DNA from: Microcosmobacter mediterraneus
GTDB taxonomy: Bacteria; Bacteroidota; Bacteroidia; Flavobacteriales; Flavobacteriaceae
DNA length: 38,351 bases
Assembly (NCBI RefSeq): GCF_031846265.1
Contig: NZ_JAVRIA010000011.1
Span: forward strand, 1 to 38,351
Direction of reading: 5' to 3'
Position 1 is the first letter of the stretch. Every line of letters begins with the position of its first letter. A program made the translations under genes and the position numbers. Under the pieces are notes generated by a model, which worked only from the letters and a program-made list of their open reading frames with translations, ran no database searches and was not told the origin of the DNA. This document shows positions 1 through 10,300 of the stretch, piece by piece.

Positions 1-2722
1 AGACTAATAATCCAAAATTAACACAACCTGTAACCGTATTTTCAACTTTAACAGTAATAATTTGAATATTTGGTGTAGTGTTCATGTAACCATCTGCTAA
101 AGGGTTTGTTCCGTTTTGAGCATCTGTAATATTCTCATAATAAGTAACAATAACATCAGATTGACCATTAATGATTTCAACTGATTTATCTGAAAGATTA
201 AATGACGTTAAACCATCTGGTGTTATATCATCACATGCCTCTAAAGGTGGAACATTAGTGGCTGTAGGAGCTGGATTAACTATTAATTGAAAAGAAATAG
301 TTTCGTAGCAATTAGGATTAAGACCATCTTCAATTCTAACAAAAATGGTTTGAGGGTTAGAGGTATTAGTATAAAGGTTTGGTAGTGCTCCAGTATTTGT
401 ATCTGCATCAGATTGATCTAAATGATATGTTACATTTAATCCCATTTGAGCACCAACAATAATTGGAGTTTGAACGGATAAATCAAATTGTTCAAAACCA
501 TTATTACTAAAGTCGTCACAGTCTACTAAATCATCTGGCTGGACAGGAACAATACCAGAACCTACTTCTAAATTAGCAGTTCCTGTTCCGAAGCAATTAG
601 GATTACCATCGTTTTGAATTCTAATAAAAATAGTTTGCGGATTAACTGTATTTGTAAAAAGAGGTCCTATTGCGTTAGTATTCATATTTGCATCATCTTG
701 CGATGCATGATATGATACTGTAACTCCTGTTTGACCTCCAATAGCTTGAGCATCTAGCGTTGACAAATTAAACTCTGTGAATCCATCAAGTACAGCATCA
801 TCACATAAAAAATAATCAGTTACAGTATTTACTATTGGATTAGTAAAAAAAGTAACCTCAACCTCATCAGTTTCTGTACATCCAGAATCTGTAACCGAAA
901 CTAAATACGTACCAGAATCTGGCGAACTTACTGTTAAGGTTGGATTTGTTTCACCAGTTAAAGGAATACCATCTAAAAACCATTGATAGGTTGCTGTTGA
1001 TGGCGGAACAGTAGCATCTAAAATTACATCAGCATCACCTTCACATAAATCTATATCATCACCTAAATCTACTGTAAACGGACTATCTGTTGTAACCGTT
1101 ACATCGTCAGTTACTACAACTATATCACTATTACAATTAGTGTAAGTTACTCTGGCTGTATAAGTTGTAGATGGATCGGTTGGACATACTTGAAAATCTG
1201 GATTAGTACTTAATACTGCTCCTGTATCATCTAACCAAGCAAAATCTACAATACTAGGACCAGCTGGAGTAAAGCGCCATGCTTCTTCTGAAGTTGTCCA
1301 AGGCGAATCTGAAGTATTACGTCCAGGAGGAACAAAGGCTTGATTTCCTGCATCATTTTGTATACCAACCACTGCATTACCACTATTCCAAGAAGTACAG
1401 GTTGGCTTATTTTCTATATAAATATCTATAACATTTGTGGTCTCATAAAAAACAGCCATGTGAGTTGCTTCCAAGTTATTACAAGTCGTTGAGTACATAG
1501 GCACCTGATAAAAACTTACAGCTAATACTCTATTAGGTTCATCTCCAATAATTTCCCAAGCAATTTCTTCTACATTACTTGGAACTGGATCAATATCATG
1601 ACAAGGTGTAAAAATGTTAGCCTCTGCTAAAGCTTCATCAGTATTATTAGGTAAATTGTCACTAAATCCAAAATCGTTAGAACCTATGCCTGTATCACCA
1701 GGATTTACATCAAACCTAATAACACCATTAGAACCAACTTGGAATTGTGTTTCAATACCATTGAAGAAACAAAAATCAAAAGGTAAATTTTCTACATTAG
1801 ACCAAGCATCATCTTGATTTGGGTTTAGAGAATTGGTCAATCCATTGAAGGGAAATGGTGGTACAAAAGGAATTTGAGATATGTCATAGGTATTGGTTTC
1901 ACCAATATCTAAAAACGTAGCTGATAAATCTACACAAGAACCAGCACAATCAATAGCAACATCATCTCCTGCATCTACAAATGGATTACCTGGAGTAGAG
2001 GCACCAACGATAACCGTAACATTTATATTGTTTGTACTTGAACATCCAAGTGGATTAGTATCAGTTATAGTTAATGTTACATTATATATACCATTAGCTG
2101 TATAAACATAGTTTACAGATTGGCCAGTAGTAGAATCACCATTTCCGAAATCCCATAAATAAGTAGCTCCTGTTCCGTCTACTGAAAACGTTCCACTACC
2201 ATTAAATAAAATTGACTCTGCAACATCTGCATTAATTGTATTAGTTGTATCAGCTGCAGGAGTTGAGCTATCAAAATTAGCTACAATATTTTGACATGGT
2301 GTTACACAAGAAATTGTGGCTTCCCATCCAGTTGTCGTAGACATGGCATTAGATGAAAACTCGACGGTTAAACATCCAGAGGCGTTAGAATCTGAAGCTT
2401 GAACTAATCCTGGACCAGCTACACCCGAAAAACTACCTAATGGTGGCGCTGAAGTATCATCACCATCATATATAGTTATAACATCATTCATTAATTGAGT
2501 ACTAAATACTGTAAAATCTAGTTGGATTTTATCTCCAACATTTTCTGGGCAAATAGTTGTTACTAAATTTTCGTTATCACCATAAGTACCAGAAGGTCCT
2601 CCAGAATCGTAAAATACACCAGAGCATTGGTTAAATGTTCCGTTTGTCATATTAATATCCTGAGCGTTTAAACTAAAAGACAAACAAGATAATAGTGCAA
2701 GAGTAAGTAAACGTTTTATCAT
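1..2722 (-). CDS. CUB/PKD/repeat cell-surface protein, 3' end cut by window edge
   Basis: The frame is open from an ATG at 2722 to the left window edge, giving 907 residues with no stop, so the C-terminus is missing. It starts with a Sec signal peptide (MIKRLLTLALLSCLSFSLNAQ). Next comes a CUB-like domain at about residues 25-140 (YGDNENLVTTICP, ITIYDGDD, CLTVEFSSN), a PKD domain near 150-235 (ATYLWDFGNGDST), a module with aromatic and Cys residues near 250-540, and an Ig-like segment near 550-630 (ATYQWFLDG). The rest consists of about three ~85-residue repeats of the pattern FLCDD..DGFTEFNLS...V.YH.....A....NPQTIFIRI. This architecture is typical of large secreted Flavobacteriaceae surface proteins, which usually end in a T9SS or gliding-motility C-terminal domain; that end lies outside the window. 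The upstream gene ends 11 bases before this start, so the two are probably cotranscribed. The ligand is unknown. Confidence 0.85.
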   Translation of the reverse strand, partial: MIKRLLTLALLSCLSFSLNAQDINMTNGTFNQCSGVFYDSGGPSGTYGDNENLVTTICPENVGDKIQLDFTVFSTQLMNDVITIYDGDDTSAPPLGSFSGVAGPGLVQASDSNASGCLTVEFSSNAMSTTTGWEATISCVTPCQNIVANFDSSTPAADTTNTINADVAESILFNGSGTFSVDGTGATYLWDFGNGDSTTGQSVNYVYTANGIYNVTLTITDTNPLGCSSTNNINVTVIVGASTPGNPFVDAGDDVAIDCAGSCVDLSATFLDIGETNTYDISQIPFVPPFPFNGLTNSLNPNQDDAWSNVENLPFDFCFFNGIETQFQVGSNGVIRFDVNPGDTGIGSNDFGFSDNLPNNTDEALAEANIFTPCHDIDPVPSNVEEIAWEIIGDEPNRVLAVSFYQVPMYSTTCNNLEATHMAVFYETTNVIDIYIENKPTCTSWNSGNAVVGIQNDAGNQAFVPPGRNTSDSPWTTSEEAWRFTPAGPSIVDFAWLDDTGAVLSTNPDFQVCPTDPSTTYTARVTYTNCNSDIVVVTDDVTVTTDSPFTVDLGDDIDLCEGDADVILDATVPPSTATYQWFLDGIPLTGETNPTLTVSSPDSGTYLVSVTDSGCTETDEVEVTFFTNPIVNTVTDYFLCDDAVLDGFTEFNLSTLDAQAIGGQTGVTVSYHASQDDANMNTNAIGPLFTNTVNPQTIFIRIQNDGNPNCFGTGTANLEVGSGIVPVQPDDLVDCDDFSNNGFEQFDLSVQTPIIVGAQMGLNVTYHLDQSDADTNTGALPNLYTNTSNPQTIFVRIEDGLNPNCYETISFQLIVNPAPTATNVPPLEACDDITPDGLTSFNLSDKSVEIINGQSDVIVTYYENITDAQNGTNPLADGYMNTTPNIQIITVKVENTVTGCVNFGLLV

Positions 2723-2733
2723 GATCTTTTAGA

Positions 2734-3201
2734 TTATTCGAATTGAGATTTAATAACTATTAAGTATTGCGTATTATCAACCCTTACTGTTGTAGATTCT
2801 TTAGAAAAAAACGCAAACTGATATTTTAAAGGGTTAAATGTTGTCTTGTTAAATGACAAATCTCGTTGAAGAGATAAATTAAAATTTCTATTAAGTGGCA
2901 CAGAAGATAAATTCCTGAAACTCGATAACTTTTTTCCTGGTAATTCTAAAATTTCAACTCTATGTCTTAGGATGTTCTTTAGATCTTTTAATCGTTGAGG
3001 GTTATTGAGAATAAGTTTCTCAGTTTCTGTACCATACACCTCTTTAATCTGTTGTAATTCTTTAACTGTTAGTGGAGCATCTATATTATCTGCATAAACT
3101 ACATGTTTGGAATGAGCTGCTTTTTTTTGAGTCTGTGCATATATAAAAGTGCTACAAGAAAAGAGCAGTATACAGACAGTAATTAGGGACTTCTTCATCA
3201 T
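2734..3201 (-). CDS. Small secreted protein of unknown function
   Basis: This is a 155-residue protein with a clear N-terminal signal peptide (MMKKSLITVCILLFSCSTFIYAQ) and predicted cleavage after AQ. The mature part is basic and rich in Lys, Leu and Asn, with a possible helical stretch near residues 45-85 (LTVKELQQIKEVYG) and a beta-rich C-terminus. I recognise no catalytic motif or named domain. It is the first gene of a probable two-gene unit with the large CUB/PKD protein, whose ATG lies 11 bases downstream. Small secreted partners of this kind next to a repeat protein are common in Flavobacteriaceae, so an accessory role to that protein is possible but inferred. The second of two consecutive ATGs (at 3198) is an equally good start. 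Confidence 0.7.
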   Translation of the reverse strand: MMKKSLITVCILLFSCSTFIYAQTQKKAAHSKHVVYADNIDAPLTVKELQQIKEVYGTETEKLILNNPQRLKDLKNILRHRVEILELPGKKLSSFRNLSSVPLNRNFNLSLQRDLSFNKTTFNPLKYQFAFFSKESTTVRVDNTQYLIVIKSQFE

Positions 3202-3342
3202 TAATTAGTCGTTAAAGTTGAATTTCGAAAATTAAGAAAATTTTAGCTTAACCACTGTTACTTTATCTAGGATAATAACAGTTCATCTATATAACATGTT
3301 AAATAACTAATCTCCTACCCTTTTATGCATTTTTTTATTGTG

Positions 3343-3350
3343 TATCTTTG
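3343..3350 (+). promoter_or_regulatory. Bacteroidota -7 promoter element for folE
   Basis: TATCTTTG matches the Bacteroidota -7 consensus TAnnTTTG and lies 28 bases upstream of the folE ATG at 3379. It rules out the further-upstream in-frame ATG at 3325, which would precede the transcription start. The -33 element is weak. Confidence 0.6.
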
Positions 3351-3378
3351 CAGTCCATTTATTGTAAGCAAATCAACA

Positions 3379-4050
3379 ATGAAGAACGATATAGAAGATT
3401 TTGACGCTATAGGGAACGATCATATAGGTACATCTAGTGATACACCTATACGAAAAGATGCTTTTAAACTTAGCACAGATGAAAAGATTGATATCATAAA
3501 AGATGATGTTCGTCATATCATGGAAACGCTTGGTTTAGATTTAACTGATGATAGTTTGAGTGGTACACCAAACCGAGTAGCTAAAATGTTTGTTAAAGAA
3601 ATATTTGGTGGTCTACGTCCTGAGAAAAAACCTAAAGCTTCAACTTTTGAAAATAAGTATAAGTATGGCGAAATGCTTGTTGAAAAAAACATCACTGTAT
3701 ATTCAACTTGCGAACATCATTTATTACCAATTGTTGGTAAAGCACATGTAGCATACATCTCCAATGGTACTGTGGTTGGTCTATCTAAAATGAATCGTAT
3801 TGTAGATTATTATGCTAAACGACCACAAGTTCAGGAAAGACTAACTATTCAAATCGTAAAAGAACTTCAAGATGTTTTAAACACTAAAGATGTTGCTTGT
3901 GTTGTAGATGCCAAACATTTATGTGTAAATTCTAGAGGAATCAGAGATGTTGCTAGTAGTACTGTAACTTCAGAATTTGGTGGCAAATTCAAAGAAAAAG
4001 AGACTCGCAGAGAATTTTTAGACTATATTAAACTAGATACAAAATTTTAG
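3379..4050 (+). CDS. folE: GTP cyclohydrolase I
   Basis: FolE hydrolyses GTP to 7,8-dihydroneopterin triphosphate, the first step towards tetrahydrofolate and, in many bacteria, queuosine precursors. The 223-residue length matches the family (E. coli 222). The zinc ligands can be seen: Cys111 and His114 in STCEHHLLP, and Cys182 in KHLCVNSRG. The substrate-site signature SRGIRD follows Cys182. The C-terminus (TRREFLDYI) is typical. The start at 3379 is chosen because a TAnnTTTG promoter element lies at 3343-3350; the longer frame from 3325 would add 18 hydrophobic residues absent from the family. The gene heads a plus-strand run with cysS 60 bases downstream. The queuosine enzyme QueE is encoded elsewhere in the window at 28.5 kb. 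Confidence 0.96.
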   Translation: MKNDIEDFDAIGNDHIGTSSDTPIRKDAFKLSTDEKIDIIKDDVRHIMETLGLDLTDDSLSGTPNRVAKMFVKEIFGGLRPEKKPKASTFENKYKYGEMLVEKNITVYSTCEHHLLPIVGKAHVAYISNGTVVGLSKMNRIVDYYAKRPQVQERLTIQIVKELQDVLNTKDVACVVDAKHLCVNSRGIRDVASSTVTSEFGGKFKEKETRREFLDYIKLDTKF

Positions 4051-4110
4051 TTTGTTGATTCTTTTTTAGTTGATTAGATTTGTTACGATTTAAACGTCTA
4101 ATTTAACACC

Positions 4111-5592
4111 ATGCAAGCCTACCAAAATCAAGAGATTAAAATTTACAATTCCTTATCAGGTAAAAAGGAAGTCTTCAAACCTATTAACGATGGTTACGTT
4201 GGTATGTATTCCTGTGGACCTACGGTTTACAGTAATGTACATTTAGGTAACGTAAGGACGTTCATGTCTTTTGATATGATTTATCGTTACCTACTACACA
4301 TAGGTTTTAAAGTGCGTTATGTTAGAAATATAACAGATGCTGGTCATCTTACTGATGATGCTGATACTGGAGAAGATAAAATTGCCAAAAAAGCACGCTT
4401 AGAAAAAATAGAGCCTATGGAGGTAGTACAGCGCTACACTGTAGATTTTCATAATATTCTAAATAAATTAAATTTTTTGCCTGTAAGTATAGAGCCAACA
4501 GCAACTGGTCATATCATAGAACAAATAGAAATTATTAAAACTATTATTGATAAAGGTTTAGCTTACGAAGTTAATGGCTCTGTATATTTTGACGTGTTAA
4601 AATACAATGAAACTAAAACCTATGGGATTTTAAGTAAACGTAACGTCGAAGACCTTATTCACAATACTAGAACATTAGATGGCCAGAGTGATAAAAAGAA
4701 TCCACAAGATTTTGCACTCTGGAAAAAGGCTGAACCGCAACACATCATGAGATGGCCTTCGCCTTGGAGTGATGGTTTTCCTGGTTGGCATTTAGAGTGT
4801 ACAGCAATGAGTACTAAATATTTAGGTGAGAAATTTGATATTCATGGTGGTGGAATGGATTTAAAATTTCCGCATCACGAATGTGAAATTGCTCAAGCCG
4901 AAGCATGTAACGATGAATCTCCTGTAAATTATTGGATGCATGCTAACATGCTTATTATGAACGGTAAAAAAATGGCGAAATCTACTGGAAATTTCATACT
5001 TCCTAATCAGATATTTTCAGGAGATAATGAACATATCACTAAGGCATTTGCACCAAGTGTGGCTCGTTTTTTTATGTTACAAGCTCACTACAGAAGCATC
5101 TTAGATTTCACCAATAACGGTTTACTAGCAAGTGAAAAAGGATTCCATAGATTAATGGATGCCATTAATAACATAGATAATCTTTCACCTTCAGAGGATT
5201 CATCATTAGATGTAGATGCTTGGAGACAAAAGTGTTACGATGCTATGAATGATGACTTTAACTCTCCAATCCTCATTGCACATTTGTTTGATGCATCAAA
5301 GTATATTAATCAAATTAAAGAAGGAAAAGCCACAATAACCAAATTACATTTAGAGCTACTAAAGACAACCATGCACCAATTTACTTTTGACGTTTTGGGT
5401 CTAGAAAATGTTTCTAAATCTGAAGTTGGTACAGACAAATTATCTAGCGCTGTTGACTTATTAATTAGATTAAGACAAGATGCTAGAGCTAATAAAGATT
5501 TCGCACTTTCGGATAAGATTAGAGATGAGCTTGCTGAAGCAGGAATTCATCTAAAAGATGGTAAAGACGGAACTTCTTTTTCAACCAATTAA
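4111..5592 (+). CDS. cysS: Cysteinyl-tRNA synthetase
   Basis: CysS charges tRNA-Cys with cysteine in the cytoplasm. It is a class I aminoacyl-tRNA synthetase of 493 residues, normal for the family. The ATP-site HIGH motif appears as HLGN (residues 44-47) in GPTVYSNVHLGNVRTF. The KMSKS loop is KMAKS (287-291) followed by TGNF. Zinc ligands are expected at Cys35 (SCGPT), the Cys in HLECTAMS, and the His/Cys pair in FPHHECEIAQAEA. The C-terminal helical DALR-type anticodon region is present (ANKDFALSDKIRDELAEAGI). The stop is followed 2 bases later by yidD. The Ser-to-Ala change in KMSKS is, as I recall, common in related flavobacteria and does not suggest loss of function. Confidence 0.97.
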   Translation: MQAYQNQEIKIYNSLSGKKEVFKPINDGYVGMYSCGPTVYSNVHLGNVRTFMSFDMIYRYLLHIGFKVRYVRNITDAGHLTDDADTGEDKIAKKARLEKIEPMEVVQRYTVDFHNILNKLNFLPVSIEPTATGHIIEQIEIIKTIIDKGLAYEVNGSVYFDVLKYNETKTYGILSKRNVEDLIHNTRTLDGQSDKKNPQDFALWKKAEPQHIMRWPSPWSDGFPGWHLECTAMSTKYLGEKFDIHGGGMDLKFPHHECEIAQAEACNDESPVNYWMHANMLIMNGKKMAKSTGNFILPNQIFSGDNEHITKAFAPSVARFFMLQAHYRSILDFTNNGLLASEKGFHRLMDAINNIDNLSPSEDSSLDVDAWRQKCYDAMNDDFNSPILIAHLFDASKYINQIKEGKATITKLHLELLKTTMHQFTFDVLGLENVSKSEVGTDKLSSAVDLLIRLRQDARANKDFALSDKIRDELAEAGIHLKDGKDGTSFSTN

Positions 5593-5594
5593 AT

Positions 5595-5828
5595 ATGAAA
5601 TCTCTAGTAATTGCACCTTTCTTATTTTTAATTAAGGTCTACCAAACATTACTATCACCTATATTACCAGCAACATGTAGATATCAACCAACGTGTTCTC
5701 ACTATTCTGCTGAAGCTTTAAAGAAACATGGTTTACTTAAAGGTGGAAAATTAGCAGTTAAAAGAATTTTTAGTTGTCATCCATGGGGCGGAAAAGGTTT
5801 TGATCCTGTTCCTGATAAGGATGAATAA
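5595..5828 (+). CDS. yidD: Membrane protein insertion efficiency factor YidD
   Basis: YidD is a small membrane-associated protein that helps YidC insert inner-membrane proteins. The 77 residues fit the family length (about 70-85). Visible hallmarks are a hydrophobic N-terminal helix (VIAPFLFLIKVYQTLLSPI), the Cys-containing signature CRYQPTCSHYSAEAL, and the C-terminal motif CHPWGGKGFDPVP. It begins 2 bases after the cysS stop, so it is almost certainly cotranscribed with it. In many bacteria yidD sits with rnpA and yidC; here it is with cysS and lgt, which keeps the membrane-biogenesis theme but not the rnpA neighbourhood. Confidence 0.95.
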   Translation: MKSLVIAPFLFLIKVYQTLLSPILPATCRYQPTCSHYSAEALKKHGLLKGGKLAVKRIFSCHPWGGKGFDPVPDKDE

Positions 5829-5891
5829 AATTTTCTTAATGCTTTTAAAGGTTCATCTTCAAAATAGTATATTTACTGCTTTCAAAATAAC

Positions 5892-6719
5892 ATGGTACAC
5901 TTTTTAAAATTTGTTTGGGATCCTTCAAAAGGAATTGATTTAGGTTTTTTTACACTGCATTATTACAGTATGATGTGGATTGTTGCTTTTGTTATAGGTC
6001 TCTACATAATGAATAAAATTTATAAGAATGAAGAACAGACCAAAGAGTCTTTAGATTCGTTATTTATATATTCTGTTCTTGGTATTATGATTGGTGCTAG
6101 AATGGGACATGTTTTATTTTATCAACGCGAACTTTTTTCTGATGATTTCTTTAGTATTTTCTTACCATTTAGTTTTCAAGATGGATTTAGATTTACAGGA
6201 TTTCAAGGATTAGCTAGTCATGGTGCAGCTATAGGTATGATTATTTCCATGTACCTCTACAATAAAAAGATATTAAAGAAAACCATCTTATGGATTTTGG
6301 ACCGAGTTGTAGTTCCTGTGGCATTAGGTGCTGTCTTTGTCCGTTTAGGTAATTTTATTAATTCTGAAATTATTGGTAATAAAACCAATTCGGATTTTGG
6401 AGTTGTTTTCAAACAACTAAATGAAGATTTTGCACGTCATCCAGCTCAGTTATACGAAGCTGGTTGCTATATTGTTGTTTTCTTAATTTTACTCTTTACA
6501 TATTGGAAAACTAAAAAAGCCAACCAAGAAGGATTTTTATTTGGATTCTTTTTAGTACTCTTATGGACTGTACGTTTCTTTGTTGAGTTTTTAAAAGAAC
6601 CTCAAGGTGATGAATATATAACCATGTTTGGCCTCAATACAGGTCAGATGCTAAGTATTCCGTTTATTATTATCGGACTTTATTTTATGTTTGTTTATAA
6701 ACCTAAGTCTAAAGCTTAA
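5892..6719 (+). CDS. lgt: Prolipoprotein diacylglyceryl transferase
   Basis: Lgt transfers a diacylglyceryl group from phosphatidylglycerol to the lipobox cysteine of pre-lipoproteins in the inner membrane, the first step of lipoprotein maturation. The 275 residues contain about seven membrane segments. Family motifs can be read in order: GARMGHVLFYQ, the SHGAAIG segment (the H-GG region), the signature FVRLGNFINSEIIG containing the essential Arg and Asn, and HPAQLYEA. A near-consensus -7 element (TATATTTA, 5868-5875) lies 16 bases before the ATG, so lgt may have its own promoter besides readthrough from yidD. The next gene, 1 base downstream, encodes a lipoprotein and hence a likely substrate. 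Confidence 0.96.
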   Translation: MVHFLKFVWDPSKGIDLGFFTLHYYSMMWIVAFVIGLYIMNKIYKNEEQTKESLDSLFIYSVLGIMIGARMGHVLFYQRELFSDDFFSIFLPFSFQDGFRFTGFQGLASHGAAIGMIISMYLYNKKILKKTILWILDRVVVPVALGAVFVRLGNFINSEIIGNKTNSDFGVVFKQLNEDFARHPAQLYEAGCYIVVFLILLFTYWKTKKANQEGFLFGFFLVLLWTVRFFVEFLKEPQGDEYITMFGLNTGQMLSIPFIIIGLYFMFVYKPKSKA

Positions 6720-6720
6720 T

Positions 6721-7212
6721 ATGTCGTTGAGCAAGGCCATACTAACGTATTGCATGGTAGGATCTGTATTTTTCTACAGTTTTTCTTGTAAAGACGATAA
6801 ACCAGTAAATGCAAAACCCTTAGAGGTGAAATTTAAAAAAGAAGGCCATTTACAACTTCTTAAAAACGATTCTATAATTACTTCTTTAGATATTGAAATT
6901 GCTGACGATGATTACCAAATTCAAACAGGGTTAATGTATCGTAGTAATATGGAAAACAACAGAGGTATGTTATTTATTTTTCCCAATGAACGCCCTCGAA
7001 GTTTCTATATGAAGAATACGAGAATTCCTTTAGACATTATCTATTTTGATACTAATAAAAAACTTGTGAGTATTCAAAAAGATGCTAAACCTTTTGACGA
7101 AACCTCTTTACCTTCTGATGGTATTGCACAATATGTACTCGAGGTAAATGCTGGCTTAACTGATGATTGGAATTTACAAGTTGGTGATCAATTTAGGTAT
7201 AATAAATACTAG
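6721..7212 (+). CDS. DUF192 family lipoprotein
   Basis: This 163-residue protein has a lipoprotein signal peptide with lipobox YSFSC (Cys23) followed by KDDK. The rest is a DUF192 domain: IADDDYQIQTGLMYR, NNRGMLFIF, SFYMKNTRIPLDIIYFD and YVLEVNAG are the conserved blocks. DUF192 proteins are small exported beta-rich proteins of unknown biochemical role. The ATG at 6721, one base after the lgt stop, is preferred over an in-frame start at 6691 inside lgt, because it gives a standard signal peptide. Being translated right after lgt suggests tight coupling, and it is itself a substrate of Lgt. A strong hairpin terminator follows 16 bases after the stop. Confidence 0.92.
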   Translation: MSLSKAILTYCMVGSVFFYSFSCKDDKPVNAKPLEVKFKKEGHLQLLKNDSIITSLDIEIADDDYQIQTGLMYRSNMENNRGMLFIFPNERPRSFYMKNTRIPLDIIYFDTNKKLVSIQKDAKPFDETSLPSDGIAQYVLEVNAGLTDDWNLQVGDQFRYNKY

Positions 7213-7228
7213 TAATTATTCTTTAACT

Positions 7229-7263
7229 AAAAAAGCTTTCTATTTAAAATAGAAAGCTTTTTT
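7229..7263. terminator. Bidirectional intrinsic terminator
   Basis: A perfect 14-base inverted repeat (arms 7229-7242 and 7250-7263, AAAAAAGCTTTCTA and its complement) with a 7-base loop has A/T runs on both sides. It lies between the DUF192 gene (plus) and the 3' end of secDF (minus), so it can end both converging transcripts. Confidence 0.9.
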
Positions 7264-7302
7264 GTTTCTGAAATACATTCAGAATGATAATTATTTTGAA
7301 GT

Positions 7303-10300
7303 TTATGCTTCAGCTAATTCTTCTTCTTTTTTATCTTTTAATGATTCTGCAGCATCTCCTTTGCGAGCTGTATCGTACATAATTGGTGTGGCAATAAACA
7401 TCGATGAGTATGTACCAACAATAACACCAACAATTAATCCAAATAAGAATCCTCTTAACGAATCTGCACCTAATAAAAACATGGCTAATAACACCACTAA
7501 CGTAGTAAGCGATGTATTTAATGTTCTACTTAATGTGCTGTTTAGCGACGCATTAATGGTTCTGCCAAAATCCCAATTGGTATGTTCATTTAAGAATTCT
7601 CTAATTCTATCAAACACAACCACTGTATCATTTAAGGAGTAACCAATAACCGTTAATATTGCTGCTATAAAGGCTTGATCGATTTCCATACTAAATGGCA
7701 TAAACTTCCATGTTAATGAGAAAATACCTAACACAATTAGTACATCATGAAATACTGCTGCAACTGCACCAAGAGAGAACTGCCATCTTTTAAATCTGAA
7801 TAAGATATATAAGAATACAACTACTAATGATCCTAAAATTGCCCAAATTGATGACGTTTTAATATCATCTGCAATTGTTGGACTCACTTTACCAGACATC
7901 ATCTTACCAACTTTAGCTTCACCAGATCCATCAACAAATTGTTCATAGGTCATGTTAGCAGGTAAAAATGATTTTAAAGATTCAAACAACATGGTTTGCA
8001 CCTCTTCATCTGCCTCAACTGAATTCTCATCTACTTTATATTTAGTAGAAATCTTTAATTGATTATCTGCACCAATCGTTTTAACCTCAGCACTTCCGTA
8101 AGTAGTAGTTAAAATTGACTTTACTTCCTCAGTATCTACTGGGTTTTCAAATCGAACCTGATACGTTCTACCTCCAACAAAATCGATACCTTGATCTAAT
8201 TTATTAGTAAATAAGGACACTAAACTAGCTGCAATTAATGCTAATGAAATGACGTAAGCAACTTTACGCTTCTTAAGGAAATTAATATTTACATTTTTAA
8301 ATAAATTCTTAGTCATTGGTGTAGAGAAGTCTAACTTACCTCCTCTGTTAACATACCAATCCACTAATAATCTTGTAATAAATATTGCTGTAAATAGTGA
8401 TGTAACAATACCAATTAATAATGTAGTAGCAAAACCTTTAATTGGTCCTGTACCAAACACAAATAATATAATTGCTGTTAAACCAGTAGTAATATTGGCA
8501 TCTAAAATTGATGACAAGGCATTGGCAAAACCATCTTTAACGGATAGTTTTATATCTTTTCCTTTAGCAATTTCTTCTCGTATTCGTTCAAAAATAAGCA
8601 CGTTAGCATCTACCGAAATACCTATGGTTAATACAATACCTGCAATACCTGGAAGGGTTAATACAGCACCTAATCCTGATAAAACACCAAAAATTAAAAG
8701 AATATTAAATAATAATGCTATATCTGCAAAACCACCTGCTTTTCCGTAATAGAAAATCATCCATATTAATACTAAACCTAATGCAATTAAGAATGACGTC
8801 ATTCCGCTATCAATTGCTTCTTGTCCTAGAGAAGGACCAACTTCATCTGCTTGAACTATATCTGCAGAAGCAGGTAATTTACCAGCACGTAATACATTAC
8901 CTAAATCAATAGCTTCGTTAAGTGTAAAGTTTCCTGAAATCTCAGAGTTACCTCCAGAGATTGGGCCTCTAGACACACCTGGAGCTGAATATACAATATC
9001 ATCTAAAAGGATGGCAATATATCCTTGGGTCTCGTAAGCTGTCTTAGTCATTGCTTCCCAAACTTTAGCTCCTTTAGCATTCATTTGCATACTTACCGAA
9101 GGCTTACTATACTGGTCATAAGATTGACGAGCATCTGTGATTACAGCACCACTTAATTCAGGTTTTTGGTTTCTATCTCTTTTAATAGCATACAACTCTA
9201 CAAACTCAGCATTAGCCTCCTCATTAAACGTTGGCTTACCAAAAGCAAATTTCACAAAACGTTGTTCTGCTGGTAATAAGTTTCTATTTTCATTTAATTT
9301 CTTAAGAACCTCTTCCTGATCCTTAGATTCGAAAACAGCAATAACTGGTCCTCCTCCAAATCCTGCAATTTTAAGTGGATTTATATCTTCTACTGACGTG
9401 GAATCTGAAGTAATCTGACCTGTTAAATCTTCAATTGTACTTTCTGTATCATTGTCATCAGCTTGTTCATCTGAAGTTGTTTCTGTAATTGTGTCTTCCT
9501 CTGTTGCTTCTTCTGCCTTTTTATCAGCAATGATCTTCTCTGTTACTGCTCCTAAATAACTTCCTATCTCATCAGCTTTATATACTTCCCAGAATTGTAA
9601 TTGTGCTGTTTTAGTTATCAAATCTGTTGCACGCTTCTTATCTTTTACACCTGGCAATTCAATAAGAATACGACCAGAGTTTCCTAAGCGTTGAATGTTC
9701 GGTTGAGTTACACCAAACTGATCGATACGTTTACGTAATACCTCAAAGGCTGAAATTATAGCTTCATCTACTTTGGTACTAACCACACGTTTAACAGCGT
9801 TGTCATCCATATCTATGGTAACTTCTTCTGATAAATCTCTATTGGCAAAAATATCTGGAGATGCTAATTTTGTATCACCTTTAATAGCATCAAATGCAGT
9901 AAAAAATGATTCTACATAAGAATCTTGTGAGTTCTTCTGAAGCTCAGTTGCATCTGCTAGCGCTTTGTTAAATACAGGATCTGTACTATTATTAGCTAAT
10001 CCTTTAAGGATATCTTTTACAGAGATTTCTATAATAGCATTAATACCACCTTTAAGGTCAAGACCAAGATTCATGGCGTTTTCCTTAACTTCTTTAAATG
10101 TAAAATTGTTTACACCTAAATCATAAACACCAACATTAGATAAAGAATCTAAATATTTTACTTCTGCTTGACTTCTTAATGCAGCATCGTCAGAAAAACG
10201 ACTTTCGGCATAAGTCTTGGCTTCTTTTTCTACTTGGCTTGCTTTATACGTAAATGAAAGTTGGTATATACTTACAATTCCGAATAAAATGGCAAACAGT

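Noticed and set aside
1614..2105. Plus-strand frames inside the CUB/PKD gene
   Set aside because: They are antisense to a coherent coding frame with a signal peptide and domains.
3325..3378. Longer N-terminus for folE
   Set aside because: The in-frame ATG at 3325 lies upstream of the TATCTTTG promoter element, and the extra residues do not fit the family.
8495..9319. Plus-strand frames inside secDF
   Set aside because: They are antisense shadows of a long conserved coding region, with no family resemblance and no promoter.
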